In this document: piece by piece, positions 1-9,928 of the stretch
Layout of the letters: the number at the start of each line of letters is the position of its first letter
Position numbering within the stretch: position 1 is the first letter of the stretch
NCBI GenBank assembly: GCA_027943245.1
Contig: JANDJZ010000141.1
Location: forward strand, 25,152-89,151
Source: Acanthamoeba sp. SK_2022b
Lineage: Eukaryota; Discosea; Longamoebia; Acanthamoebidae
Direction of reading: 5' to 3'
DNA length: 64,000 nt
Notes under the pieces: model-generated
Seen by the model: the letters and a program-made list of their open reading frames with translations, nothing else
Told to the model about the DNA's origin: nothing
Database searches by the model: none
Program-made: the position numbers and the translations under genes

Positions 1-895
1 GCTCTCGAACAAGCCCTCCTCGCCCAATTCGAGAGCCGAGTTGGCGCCCACGCCAGCACATCAGCAAGGCGCAGCCACACCACAGAAAGGCGTGACGGAG
101 AAGCAGAAGCAAAAGAAAGAAAAAGCGAAAACGAAGAAGAGCGAACAGGAGAGCGAAAGCGATGGGAAAAAGAGGAGCCCTCTCCAGAAGAGATCTAGCG
201 AGAAGGCGGCAGCAAGGGCCACGAAGCACGCGGCGGCCGAGACGCCCAGCCTGCCCGATCGGATCTCCATGGCCGCGCTACTCGAAAAGGAACGGCTCGA
301 GTGGGAGCAGGAGCTGCGCATGCGCCCGGCCGACAGCAAGGGCGCTCCATTGGCGTCATTGTCATCGGACCACGCATCCATATCGGCAGTCCCCAACAAG
401 TTGAAGAAGGAGCGACGACTCTCGCTCACCCTGCGAAGAAGCTTTGGCTTGCGGTCGCCCCTCGATGCCTCCTCTTCGTCAACTCCATCTGAGCCCGCGC
501 GATCAGTGCCCAGTAGGCCTCTCTTCGCCAACCAATCATCATATCTCGCGTTTTGAAGACAGCTCACTCTCGCGGCGTGTGCGTGCGGGTGCAGCGACGC
601 AACCGCAGGACGCGTTCTTTGTCGAGAACGGGAACGGCAACTCAATGGCTGCGGCGGCTGCCGTGGCGGCAGCTGAGCAGCGCGTGCACAGCACAAACGC
701 TACGCTGCGATCAAAGACGCTTCGAGTACGACTCCGGAGCTCCCCGTTTGTCAAGTATTATTGTTCTCAACGTGCGCTGTCCCTGTGCTGTGGCAGATGT
801 CGAAGCGGGAGGCGCGGATGACGTGGAGCCCGGACAAAATGGCGGCTGAGATGTCAGCGCGAGACATCAACGGCTCTCCCGTCAAGTTTGCCTAA
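1..895 (+). CDS. Unknown basic, low-complexity protein (3' part, 5' end outside window)
   Basis: Three exons can be joined in phase: 1..512, 595..725 and 797..895, with introns starting GTAGGC and GTACGA and ending GCAG and GGCAG. The reading frame is open to the left edge, so the N-terminus is missing. The visible part begins with a long Lys/Glu/Ser-rich charged stretch, followed by a short helical segment rich in Glu/Arg, a Ser/Arg-rich part and an Ala-rich run. It ends in the motif GSPVKFA. I recognise no domain. Composition suggests a disordered or nuclear/cytoskeletal protein, but that is inference. It converges on the KGG-repeat gene, only about 77 bp from its stop codon. Confidence 0.6.
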
Positions 896-972
896 CACAA
901 CCAGTCGCGCTTGCTCTCTTTCTTCTCTCTTTCTATCAAATTGAGCATGTAACAGTAGCGCGCTAATGTGGC

Positions 973-1798
973 CTAATGACCGCGACCGCGACCGCCGTGG
1001 GAGGCCTTGCCGCCCATGCTCTGGATGCGGTGCTTGGTCTCTTCATCCATGCTCGCGAAGCCCTGCTTCCCGTGTAGGCGCTCGTGGTCGTCGCGTTCCG
1101 CGTCCTCCGACTCGGCACCGTGGCTGCCGGCGGGCCGGCCGGCGTCACGCGAGGCCTTGCCGCCCATGCTCTGGATGCGGTGCTTGGTCTCTTCGTCCAT
1201 GCTCGCGAAGCCCTGCTTCCCGTAGCCGTGGCCTTGATTGTGCTCGTCGTGGTCCTGACGCGGGGAGTGACCGCCGTGGGAGGCCTTGCCGCCCATGCTC
1301 TGGATGCGATGCTTGGTCGCTTCATCCATGCTGGCGAAGCCTTGCTTCCCGTGGCCGTGCTCGGCGCCAGTGGTGCTTTCATAGTGCGCCCCGCGGCCGC
1401 CATGCGAGGCCTTGCCGCCCATGCTCTGGATGCGGTGCTTGGTTGCTTCGTCCATGCTCGCAAAGCCCTGCTTCCCGTGCTCCTCTCCATGGAGGTGGAG
1501 GGCGTCTTCGTCTTGCCTGTGGGCCTTTCCCCCGTGGGAGGCCTTGCCTCCCTTGGAGGCGATCTCGCGCTGCTTTTCGGGATCCATCGAGGCGAAGCCT
1601 GTGTTGTTGCATTCAGGCCAAGGTCAATGAGCAACCATGCACGCGGACGTACAAGCCCGCATGTGGGTCGTGGCGCGTACCGCGGTCGCTGGTGGCAAAG
1701 GAACGGCTTGCGAGCGTGCACGAAGCTGCCCGGTGGAATGAATGGAGCACGAGCGATGGCCTGGGCCCTCGGCGGGCAAAGTGTCTGGCCTTCCGCAT
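973..1798 (-). CDS. Mitochondria-targeted KGG-repeat (GsiB/YciG-like) stress protein
   Basis: Two exons in phase: 1798..1681 and 1598..973, about 247 residues. Exon 1 encodes an Arg/Ser-rich, acid-free leader ending in RSFATS, typical of a mitochondrial presequence. Exon 2 opens with GFASMDPEKQREIASKGG, the form known from bacterial KGG proteins (general stress protein GsiB of Bacillus, YciG of E. coli). Four further copies of a unit GFASMDE(A/E)TKHRIQS followed by MGGKASHGG come next, separated by His/Gly/Asp-rich linkers. Family members are small hydrophilic, desiccation/stress-induced proteins without known catalysis. Mitochondrial location is inferred from the leader. An internal ATG at 1587 would give a leaderless 204-residue form. 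The bacterial-type repeat suggests lateral gene transfer followed by repeat expansion and addition of a targeting exon. Confidence 0.8.
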
Positions 1799-2080
1799 GG
1801 CAGTGGATGGTGTGGCTGTAGATAGAATAGTGTGGTGAGCTTGCTCCACAACTAAAGGCTAGATAGAGAAGCCGGGGACACCGGAATGATCGATCCAGCT
1901 TGCCCTGTCGCGTACCAGAAACTTGCACCAAGATTCCGTGAAGGAAGCTCCTTTTTCCACATTTTCCGTCCCTTATTTCTTTGTTGCTTAAATAGCTCCT
2001 ATTGGTTGACAAAATGCCCGATAATAAACTGAAACCACGGGGAACAGATAGCCACTAACTCTGCAACTACAAGCGCTCTT

Positions 2081-3961
2081 ATGGAAGTGCCAACGGTCCC
2101 AGAGGGGTACACGGGGCGGGAAGAAGGTCCTTACCTTCGCCGCTTGCTTTGTGACACACTATTTTTCATTTTCATAATTATTTACAATTCGTTTGTTCCC
2201 CTTGCCCAACGCGGGCCACAAAGGCCTCACTCCCCGGAATGAGTCGCGACCGCGGGAGCGGCTGGAGAAGGAGGTGCGCGCGATGCACGATCAGTACTCC
2301 CAGCTCAAGGCCCTCCTAGACTCCGAACGCAAGGCTCGCGCCGAACAGGCATTCTCTCTCAGCTCCCACGCCTGAGTGCTGCGTTGCGCTTAGACGCTCA
2401 CCCACTCACGTTGCACTTTAGGAGAAGGCACGAGCAGCGGCCGAGAACGAACTAAAGGAGGTTCGCTCGGCATTTGAAGGTGCGCGTCCTCGTGTTCGTT
2501 CCAAATTCGCTGCAGGCTCAGCGGCGTTGATTTTTAAACTTATTCACTACTTTTAATATATATATCTATGTAAAGGCACGGTGTGGACGAAGGTGGGGCT
2601 CGAGGAGGAAGTGAAGAAGGTGGAGAAGGAGACGCTCTTCCTCAAGAAGATGCTCGACGCGCTAACCTCCACCATCAACTCGGACGCAATCGCAGAGAAT
2701 GCAGAGAGCCTGGAGTCTCAGGTACGCTTTCGCAAACATAGTGCTGTAAAGGGGTGTGGGCACTAACCCACCCGCACACGCTCAGTCGACAACAAAAGTC
2801 GAAGAGCGAGAATACCTCGCTCGAGTGTTGAAGCGCCTGGAGGACCAGACGCGAGTGATGCGCAGCACGCTCGACCTCCACGCGCAGGGCAAGGCGGACG
2901 ACTGCGCTGATCCCGAAAGCAAGCGGTGCGTCATCAACTGCATCACTGCACGAGCCTCGTGAACCAACCGAACTTGTTGTGGCTCTCCCTGTGGTCTACG
3001 CCACACCAGGAATCAGTCAGGGAGAAAGCCAAGGGCGCGAGGCAATGTTGAGCAGGCGATCATGGAGCTCGAGGACGAGGTCGAATCGCTCAAGGCACAG
3101 ATCAAGCGAGAAGCCAAGGACCGCGAGCAGCAGGAGTGGCTCGTTGAAATCGAAATCAACGATCTCAGCAAAAGGCATCACACTCTTTCCTCGTCGCTTT
3201 TCGTTCTTTTTTTATTTTATTCTTTTTTCTGCATTTTTTGACCCCTTCGCTTCCCCCCCCCCGATCCACAAACAGGCTCGCGTTAGAGATCGCCGCGCGG
3301 GAGAAGGCGCTCACGCTGATCGACCAGGCCGCCGCGCACCGGAAGAAGATCGTTCAGGAGCTCGAAGCCCTCAAGAGCCGGACGTCGGCGTCTCCGGTGC
3401 CGTCCGCGCTCTGTGCCTCGCGCCCATTTCACTGACTAACACGATGCTTGGGATCGACGTTTGGGTGATGACAGGGCGGCTTGAGGGAGAGCAAGGAGGG
3501 CGGACGGATGGATTTCAGGAAGTCGTTCCACCCGGCGGCATTCCATCGAACCCAGAGCAACATGGCCATCGAGGAGAAGAAGGACGATGAATCGCAGCCG
3601 AGCGGCAGCGCTCACTCGACCTCCTTTTCGCCCATCAGAGAGGGCTCGCCGTACGTTCCTCCATTTGATCGCCGCACTAAATGTTGATGATTATTTTTCA
3701 ATAAATAACAAATCTCTTGCAACGTGACTGACATTAATTTGATGCCTGCAGTCTGTTGATGAGCGGCGAGCTGGCATTCAGAGGAGATCGTGGCGATGGT
3801 TTGGCAAACCGCTCGGTACGCCACAGGACGACTGTGCACACACGTACACCACGCGTGGATACCTCATTCTTATTACCTGTCCAGGTGAAAGTCACGGGTC
3901 AACGGGAGAGTCTTACCGGAAGCATCTCGCCCAGCCTTTCCCTATCTGAGCCGCGGGTCAG

Positions 3962-3993
<32 letters not shown>

Positions 3994-4423
3994 ATCTGTG
4001 TGTACGTGCGGGGCGATCGCCCTCACCGACTACTGCAGTGCTTTCCTAACCTTTCCTCCTTTGCTTTCACACAGGATTCTGACGTCGAAGCCAACGACCA
4101 TCCTTTCGCTCGCCACGTACAAGGTACACACGCACGCATAATGCACGCATCACGCAAGAGTCGGGCGCCTTGACACATGTGCATGGATAGACCTACGAAA
4201 TAAGGTGGACGAGGTGTGGGAAGCGGTGACGGAGGAGGGGGACAATAGCCGCAGCTTGGAGAAGGAGCTGAGGGAGATGCAAAAGGCCGTAGAGGAGGAG
4301 AGGGAGGAACGGCGCCAGTTGGCGCAGGTCATGGCCGAGGAGCGCGGGAGGAGGGAGGAGCTCGAGCGCAAGCTCACCCGGCTCCTCGAACTGCAGCAAA
4401 GATCTAGCCCGGCACAGGAGTGA
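2081..4423 (+). CDS. Coiled-coil protein of unknown function, 12 exons
   Basis: Exons in phase: 2081..2126, 2224..2348, 2422..2479, 2576..2721, 2786..2925, 3010 (or 3034)..3174, 3276..3396, 3475..3650, 3752..3815, 3885..3956, 4075..4123, 4191..4423; about 464 residues. The first ATG is at 2081 (MEVPTVPEGYTGREE). Most of the protein is Glu/Lys/Leu heptad-like helix: RLEKEVRAMHDQYSQLKAL early, ELEDEVESLKAQIKRE in the middle, and a very acidic/basic final helix. A Ser-rich, non-helical section lies between about residues 250 and 370. Two introns (after 2348 and after 3174) appear to use GC instead of GT at the donor, because only that choice keeps the frame open. Probably a structural or scaffold protein; no family recognised. 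Confidence 0.75.
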
Positions 4424-4927
4424 GAGCGTGCACACAGGACGGGCATCCTGGCGTTACACAGTAATAAACAAGCACACGTAAACCGCCACGTTAAAATCAA
4501 GAGCCAAGGGAAATGAATGGAAAATAATTTTCGTTCTACGCTTTTTCCGTTACGGCGCCGTAAAACGGCGGAGTTTCTTTGGGGAGGTTGTACTCGGCCG
4601 GAGGCAGGAATTCATCTTCAGCTCTGCTCCTCTCTGATCTCTTGGCATCAGCATTCAAGGCCGCTGATTCAAAACCTCTACCTTGCTCCTTAACTTCGAA
4701 ACATAAGTACGTGAGGCCGTCGTCTTCTTTTCTGCGAACAGGACAAATTTCTCTTTGTGGGAGATTAAGCTCGTGTTAGGCATCGCGAGCGTTGTTTGTT
4801 GGTTCTTTATTACGTTGCCTTGCATTTTGGTCCCGCATGGGACAAAATTCAAAATACTCACCATCTTAATCAATAGATAGTGATGGTTAATTAAATTTAA
4901 ATCCTTCATCTATCATGAACAGGAAAA
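4424..4927. other. Intergenic region with a 14-bp perfect palindrome
   Basis: No credible coding sequence on either strand. It holds the 3' flank of the coiled-coil gene and the upstream region of the DEAD-box gene. TTACGGCGCCGTAA at 4550-4563 is a perfect palindrome and a candidate binding site or start-proximal element. The last 120 bases before the ATG at 4928 are AT-rich. Confidence 0.5.
4550..4563. promoter_or_regulatory. Perfect 14-bp palindrome upstream of helicase gene
   Basis: TTACGGCGCCGTAA reads the same on both strands. It sits 365 bases before the helicase start codon and about 130 bases after the preceding stop. Role unknown; a dimeric factor site is one possibility. Confidence 0.3.
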
Positions 4928-7378
4928 ATGAGTTCTGCAGACACCAATGGAAAGAAGAGCTCCAAGCGAAAGAGGTCCGAGGCGGCTGAGGAGGCGGCTG
5001 AGGCCGCCGCCAGCAATCTGACCAAGGAGCAGATCAAGGAGCAGAAGCACAAGGAGAGGAAGGCGAAGAAGAAGCAGGCCAAGGAAGCCAAGAAGCGCGC
5101 CCTCGAGAATGAGAAGAAGGACGAGAACGGCGAAGAGGAGCGGAAGGCCAAGAGGGAGAAGAAGAAGGCCAAGTACGACAAGAACAAGGGGCCCAAGGGC
5201 AAGGAGCAGAAGATGGATGAGAGCGAGTCGTCCGCTGCCGATGTCACGCCTGCGGCTGCGCCCGTTCCCGAGGTGAGCGAGAGCGAGGCCACGGCATTCC
5301 GCGCCGAGCACAACATCACCGTGTCGGGTGACAACGTCAGCAACGCCGCTAGCCTGCGACCCATTCTCAGCTTCGCCCAGGCCAAGGCCGTCATGGCCCA
5401 GCGCGTGCGCGAGGAGGGCCTGGCGGGCAGCGGCGCCAGCGAGGCCGCCGTGCAGAAGCTGACGTCGTCCTTCTTCGCGTCGACCACCGGCTTCGAGCGG
5501 CCCACGCCCATCCAGAGCCAGTGCTGGCCCATCCTGCTGGCCAAGCGCGATGTGGTGGGTATTGCCGAGACCGGCTCGGGCAAGACGCTGGCCTTCCTCC
5601 TCCCCTCTCTGCTCCACATCAAGAAGACCATGCTCTCCGCCTCCTCCTCCGCCACCGGCAAGAACGGACGCAGCGGTATGTCTTCCCCTCACTCACCCTA
5701 CTCGAATTCCTCACATTTTTGGGAAAGCAAATGATGGAATTTAATGCATGTATTACATGAACCTCCTTTGATTAGACATCTACTACACTGATGCACTCAA
5801 CATTGATAATAATAATAACATCAGCCACTGCTCTCGTGCTGGCCGTAGACTGACTCAGATTTTTCGTTTATTCTGCTACTCGACTGCAGCCGCGGCCCCG
5901 ATCGTGTTGGTGGTGTCGCCCACGCGCGAGCTGGCCATGCAGACGGCGGAGGTGGCCTCCGAACTGGGCGCCGCCTGTAACGCCAAGAGCGTGTGCATCT
6001 ACGGTGGCGTCTCCAAGGATGCCCAAGTGAGGGTACGCACGCCGCCTCGCACACGTTCATGTACTTGTAGCTCACAAACAATGCGACACGCGTGGTGCAG
6101 GAGCTCCGCGGAGGCGTGCAGATCGTGGTGGCCACTCCCGGCCGTCTGCTCGATCTGGTCAACGATGGCGCCCTCACTCTGGCCAACGTCGACTACATCG
6201 TGCTCGACGAGGCCGATCGCATGGTACCACGTCACTCCCAATCCCAAAATCAAAGAAATCAAAAATAAAATAAACCAATTAAAATCAAAATAAATAAATA
6301 ACTCAACCATGTGGGTGTCTGGAAACAGCTCGACCTCGGATTCGAGGAGGACATCCGAAACGTGATGCGCCAGGTGAAGCAGCAGAGGCAGACCCTCATG
6401 TTCAGCGCCACGTGGCCGCAGATCATTCAGAAGCTCGCCAGCGAGTTCCTCGCCTCGCCGGTCAAGGTCGCCATCGGCTCGCAGGACCTGCAGGCCTGCA
6501 AGCGGGTCAAGCAGATCGTCGAGGGTACGCCCTCCGTCGCATTCCACGCATTCCTTCAGCGCGTAGCGGCTAACGCGTCGTGCTGCGCCACCTTAACGCA
6601 GTCATGGACTCTCACGCGAGGGACGCCAGGCTGGACCAGCTGCTGAGGCAGTACCAGAAGACCAAGGGCACGAAGATCATCATCTTCGTGCTCTACAAGA
6701 AGGAGGCCGTCCGCGTCGAGAGCATGCTCGCCCGACGAGGCTGGACCGGAATCCAGGGTATGTCCACATTTCCCACTCTTCACACACGCGCGTTGGAGTG
6801 CAAGATGATGTTCTATAATGCATGTATTACATGATCACCTGTGATTAGACAATCTTATCCACTGATGTAGAAATTCACTCTATCTACCTCAATGTGCAAC
6901 AACAATTGCTGTTGCAACCCAACTAATTTCCCCTTTTTGGTGTTTTCCCCGACCAGCTATTCACGGCGACAAGCACCAGGCCGACCGCACCAACTCGCTG
7001 CAGAGCTTCAAGAACGGCCGCAGCCCGATCCTGATCGCGACAGACGTGGCGGCGAGGGGCCTCGACATTCCCGACGTCGAGTACGTCATCAACTACTCCT
7101 TCCCGCTCACGATCGAGGACTACGTCCACCGCATCGGCCGCACGGGGCGCGCCGGCAAGGAGGGACTCGCCCACACCCTCTTCACCGACTTTGACAAGGC
7201 GCGGGCGGGCGAGCTCGTCAACGTGCTACGCGAGGCCGGGCAGGAGGTGCCCGAGAAGCTCACGCGATTCGGCACCCACGTCAAGAAGAAGGAGCACAAG
7301 CTCTACGGCGCCCACTACAAGGACATGTCCACCGCGTCGGGCGCGCCCGTCGCCCCCAAGCGGATCACCTTTGACTGA
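4928..7378 (+). CDS. DBP3: DEAD-box ATP-dependent RNA helicase, Dbp3 type
   Basis: Six exons in phase: 4928..5675, 5890..6026 (or 6032), 6101..6223, 6329..6524, 6602..6757, 6957..7378; about 593 residues. The first ~110 residues are Lys/Glu-rich, as in yeast Dbp3. Core motifs follow in order: Q motif ([10 protein letters not shown]), motif I AETGSGKT, Ia SPTREL, GG, Ib [50 protein letters not shown]. The C-terminus [19 protein letters not shown] closely matches the Dbp3 tail, which is why I name Dbp3 rather than Dbp2/DDX5. Dbp3 acts in nucleolar pre-rRNA processing (ITS1 cleavage) in yeast. Introns 1 and 5 share a repeated AT-rich block. Confidence 0.9.
5731..5812 (+). repeat. Intron-borne repeat, copy 1 (helicase intron 1)
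   Basis: Contains TAATGCATGTATTACATGA, then TGATTAGACA and CACTGATG. The same three blocks occur in the same order in intron 5 of the same gene at 6810-6868. The core is itself nearly palindromic around ATGCAT. Confidence 0.75.
6806..6868 (+). repeat. Intron-borne repeat, copy 2 (helicase intron 5)
   Basis: Second copy of the block in intron 1: the 19-base core is identical, and the flanking TGATTAGACA and CACTGATG pieces are shared with small indels. This suggests the introns share ancestry or carry copies of one small element. Confidence 0.75.
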
Positions 7379-8119
7379 GCGCCTTGGCCCCTCATAAATG
7401 CCCTTTCCTCCACTTGAATGTTTATCTTTGAGGTACCGCCACCCCAACCTTGCCCGCGATCATCGCGGTGGCACACTCGAACCTGCTCGCCCCGTAGCAG
7501 AATATCAATGTGGCCGCCCACGCATTGACAGCAAAGGTGAGATGTAAAAAGGGTGGGGGTTTTGGGGCATGAATCGAACATGCGCCTCCTTGTGCTGTGT
7601 TTTATAGTGCGGAACTGGTGAGAGGGAGCGCGGAGATGGGGCCTCTCCCGACTCCTCGTCTCTCGATATCTTTTTTGTGGGTGTCCATCAAGATTAAGGC
7701 TGACAGTGTGAAGCATGTTGCTGTAATTGTGGACCGTCCCCGTTGTCTGCTTTGTGCCAAGCGACTGGACTATGGTCCGCTCCCCCACTCGAGGTGGGGG
7801 AATAACGCAAGGTGCTTTGGTGATGCTACGTCGTAATCAGCCAAGCCGCACCACGCCGACACTGCCGGTGATTAGCCGTCAGCATCGTTGTGTTTGCAAG
7901 ATCACACAGCAAAGGCGAGATTCCAGCTACTCCACCCAAATACCCCCAGCCACCATACTCTAACACCAAGCCCGTTTAACATCTACATCACGCTGCGTTT
8001 TAGCTTATTGTGGGATCTACTAGCTTAACTGAACTGTTCAGCCACGGAGATCGGAAAGATAACGCGAGGTCCTACCACATTAATAACTGGCCAACAGAAA
8101 CAAAGATACATAACACAAG
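7379..8119. other. Intergenic region, no gene seen
   Basis: Contains the 3' flank of the helicase gene and the promoter region of the secreted-protein gene at 8120. A 7-bp inverted repeat (CCCCCAC / GTGGGGG, loop TCGAG) lies at 7782-7800. A GCATG-TTCGATT-CATGC hairpin on the minus strand near 7567-7583 looks like a tRNA T-arm, but the rest of a tRNA is absent. Confidence 0.45.
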
Positions 8120-9775
8120 ATGGCAGTGGCGGGGTGGTCTGCGCTGGTGACGCTCTCGCTGGCCTTGCTCCTGGTGGCGGCAGCTAACGAAGCCTTGGGG
8201 GTCCCAACAGAAGCCGATGGGCTGGCACTGACACCCTTTGGCTACTGGCCTGCTGCCTGCGTGCATGCCGCGCCCAACGGTACTCATAACCCCTCCCCCC
8301 TCCTGCAAAAACAAATCTTTGCACAGATAAGTTTCTTCAAATTATTTTTTAATATAAAATATAAATAAAATGACCATCTAGGAGCGCGGGTGGAGACCAC
8401 CACCAAGGGGCTAGTGCGCATCGTTCATCCCGATGGCTCGGAACGCCACCACCAACCGTGCGCCTCACGCTACACGCCTTCTCGCCTCCGGGGTATGGAC
8501 TGCTGTTCCAGTGTGCGTACAGGGTGAGGGCTTACCGTGGTCGGGTGTTGTTGCTCCTGCAGAGCTGAAGGAGAGCGCAAAGGCCAAGCGAGGCCAGGGC
8601 AATGGCTGGCAAGTGTACACGCGTACGGACCTGCAACTGAGTTGAGCAGCGCTTGCCGACTGCCATAAGGCCCTTCTTCTGACTCCTGTTTGCCCTCTCC
8701 TTGTAGTGGAACAGTTCAGCGACGCAAACGTGACTTCGCTCCTGGGCCAGTGGCCCGTCCCGCAGGAGCCCTACAACTTCGACCAGCAGACCGTGTACCG
8801 TCCTTTCCTCCCTAAAAACAAATATTTTCTTTTCGATTTTATCGATTTATTTGGTGCCAGCAAAGTGCAACGGTTGACCGAGTTGTGCCACGGACAGGTT
8901 CCTCTTCACGGGCACGCAGAACATCAACTGGATCCCTCCCGACCCGCACCCGTCGACCGCCTTCGACATCATCCAGCCCGTGCTGCAGGTGACACCTGTG
9001 CCCACCTCCACCCACTGCCCAAGAACTGGGACTGACGCCACGTGCGCGCGTTGGCCGGCGGTGTAGTATGGGCCGAGCGCAGCTGGCGGATGGGACTACT
9101 GGGCGATCGCCTCGTGGTACGTGACCCTCACTGACGACGTCGTCTACAGCGCCATCCAGACCGTGCAATCCGGCGACGTCATCTTCGGTGCGCCTGCCTG
9201 CGGACATTGTGTATATGCGCGCGCGACTCCTAAGGCAGCACTCATGCGATTGAGCTTACACGTTACGTTGTATATGAAATAACACCTCCCGACAACAACA
9301 GGCAACATGACCAAGGTGGGGGCTGACAGCTGGTTCATCAACACGGTGGACGTCACTACCAACATCAGCTCGGCCATCACTGTCTCCCGCCCCATCCTCG
9401 CCACCCAGCCTTGGATCTGTACGTCGTTCCCTTTTTTTTTTGGTTTTTAATTCAAGAAATAATTTTTAAAATTAATTGGATTAAATTTTTAAAATCTGTT
9501 TTCCTCCGGCTAGACGTGACACTCGAGGCCTACGGCATCTACGATTGCTCGCTCCTGCCCACGGGGGTCGTCCCCTTCACCAACCTCAAGCTGTACGCCA
9601 GCCCCCCTCCCTCCTCCAGTCAACTGGACACCAACCCACTCGGCACCCCAACATCAACAGGGCCGTGGAGGGCAAGCCCACGACGCCCAAGTGGGCGACG
9701 GGCAACAAGAACCCCTTCTGCCCTACGACCGTCAAGGTTACCGATCCGGCCACCGTCGTCATCGGCTTCCAGTGA
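8120..9775 (+). CDS. Secreted protein of unrecognised family (beta-rich, conserved Trp/Cys motifs)
   Basis: Nine exons in phase: 8120..8279, 8382..8492 (or 8510), 8563..8640, 8707..8794, 8898..8988, 9067..9187, 9302..9418, 9514..9592, 9661..9775; about 319 residues. The N-terminus is a clear signal peptide (hydrophobic core LVTLSLALLLVAAA). The mature part has GWQVYT, QPVLQYG, GGWDYWAIASWYV, VQSGDVIFGNM, and near the end PWIYVTLEAYGIYDC, plus several Asn-X-Ser/Thr sites. The run of beta-strand-like W-Y-V / GD-I-G / W-VTLE-Y motifs recalls concanavalin-like folds such as G1 peptidases, but I cannot confirm this and the catalytic Gln/Glu pair is not evident. It is convergent with the S53 peptidase gene; a GT repeat separates them. 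Confidence 0.75.
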
Positions 9776-9784
9776 CCGCTGCAC

Positions 9785-9786
<2 letters not shown>

Positions 9787-9844
<58 letters not shown>
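9787..9844 (+). repeat. (GT)n microsatellite between convergent genes
   Basis: About 29 GT units directly downstream of the stop at 9775 and about 85 bases before the stop of the minus-strand S53 gene. Confidence 0.95.
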
Positions 9845-9846
<2 letters not shown>

Positions 9847-9928
9847 AATGGTTGTTTGTTGGGTTGGCGAAGCAAAAAACTGAGGGTGACGTGGCATCGA
9901 GGCGAATCGAGCTCAGCGTAGTGAGCGC

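Noticed and set aside
61..696. Long minus-strand ORF opposite the first gene
   Set aside because: It is the shadow of the Lys/Ser-rich plus-strand exons; the plus frame has in-phase splice sites and a sensible end.
2193..2375. Start of the coiled-coil gene at 2193
   Set aside because: That codon is TTG inside an intron; joining 2081..2126 to 2224 gives an ATG start and exact phase.
4655..4909. 84-codon minus-strand ORF upstream of the helicase
   Set aside because: Composition follows the AT-rich intergenic base content; no homology seen and it lies in the helicase promoter region.
7560..7625. Minus-strand tRNA suggested by a perfect T-arm (GCATG TTCGATT CATGC)
   Set aside because: No matching acceptor stem, D-arm or anticodon stem at the right distance; treated as a chance hairpin.
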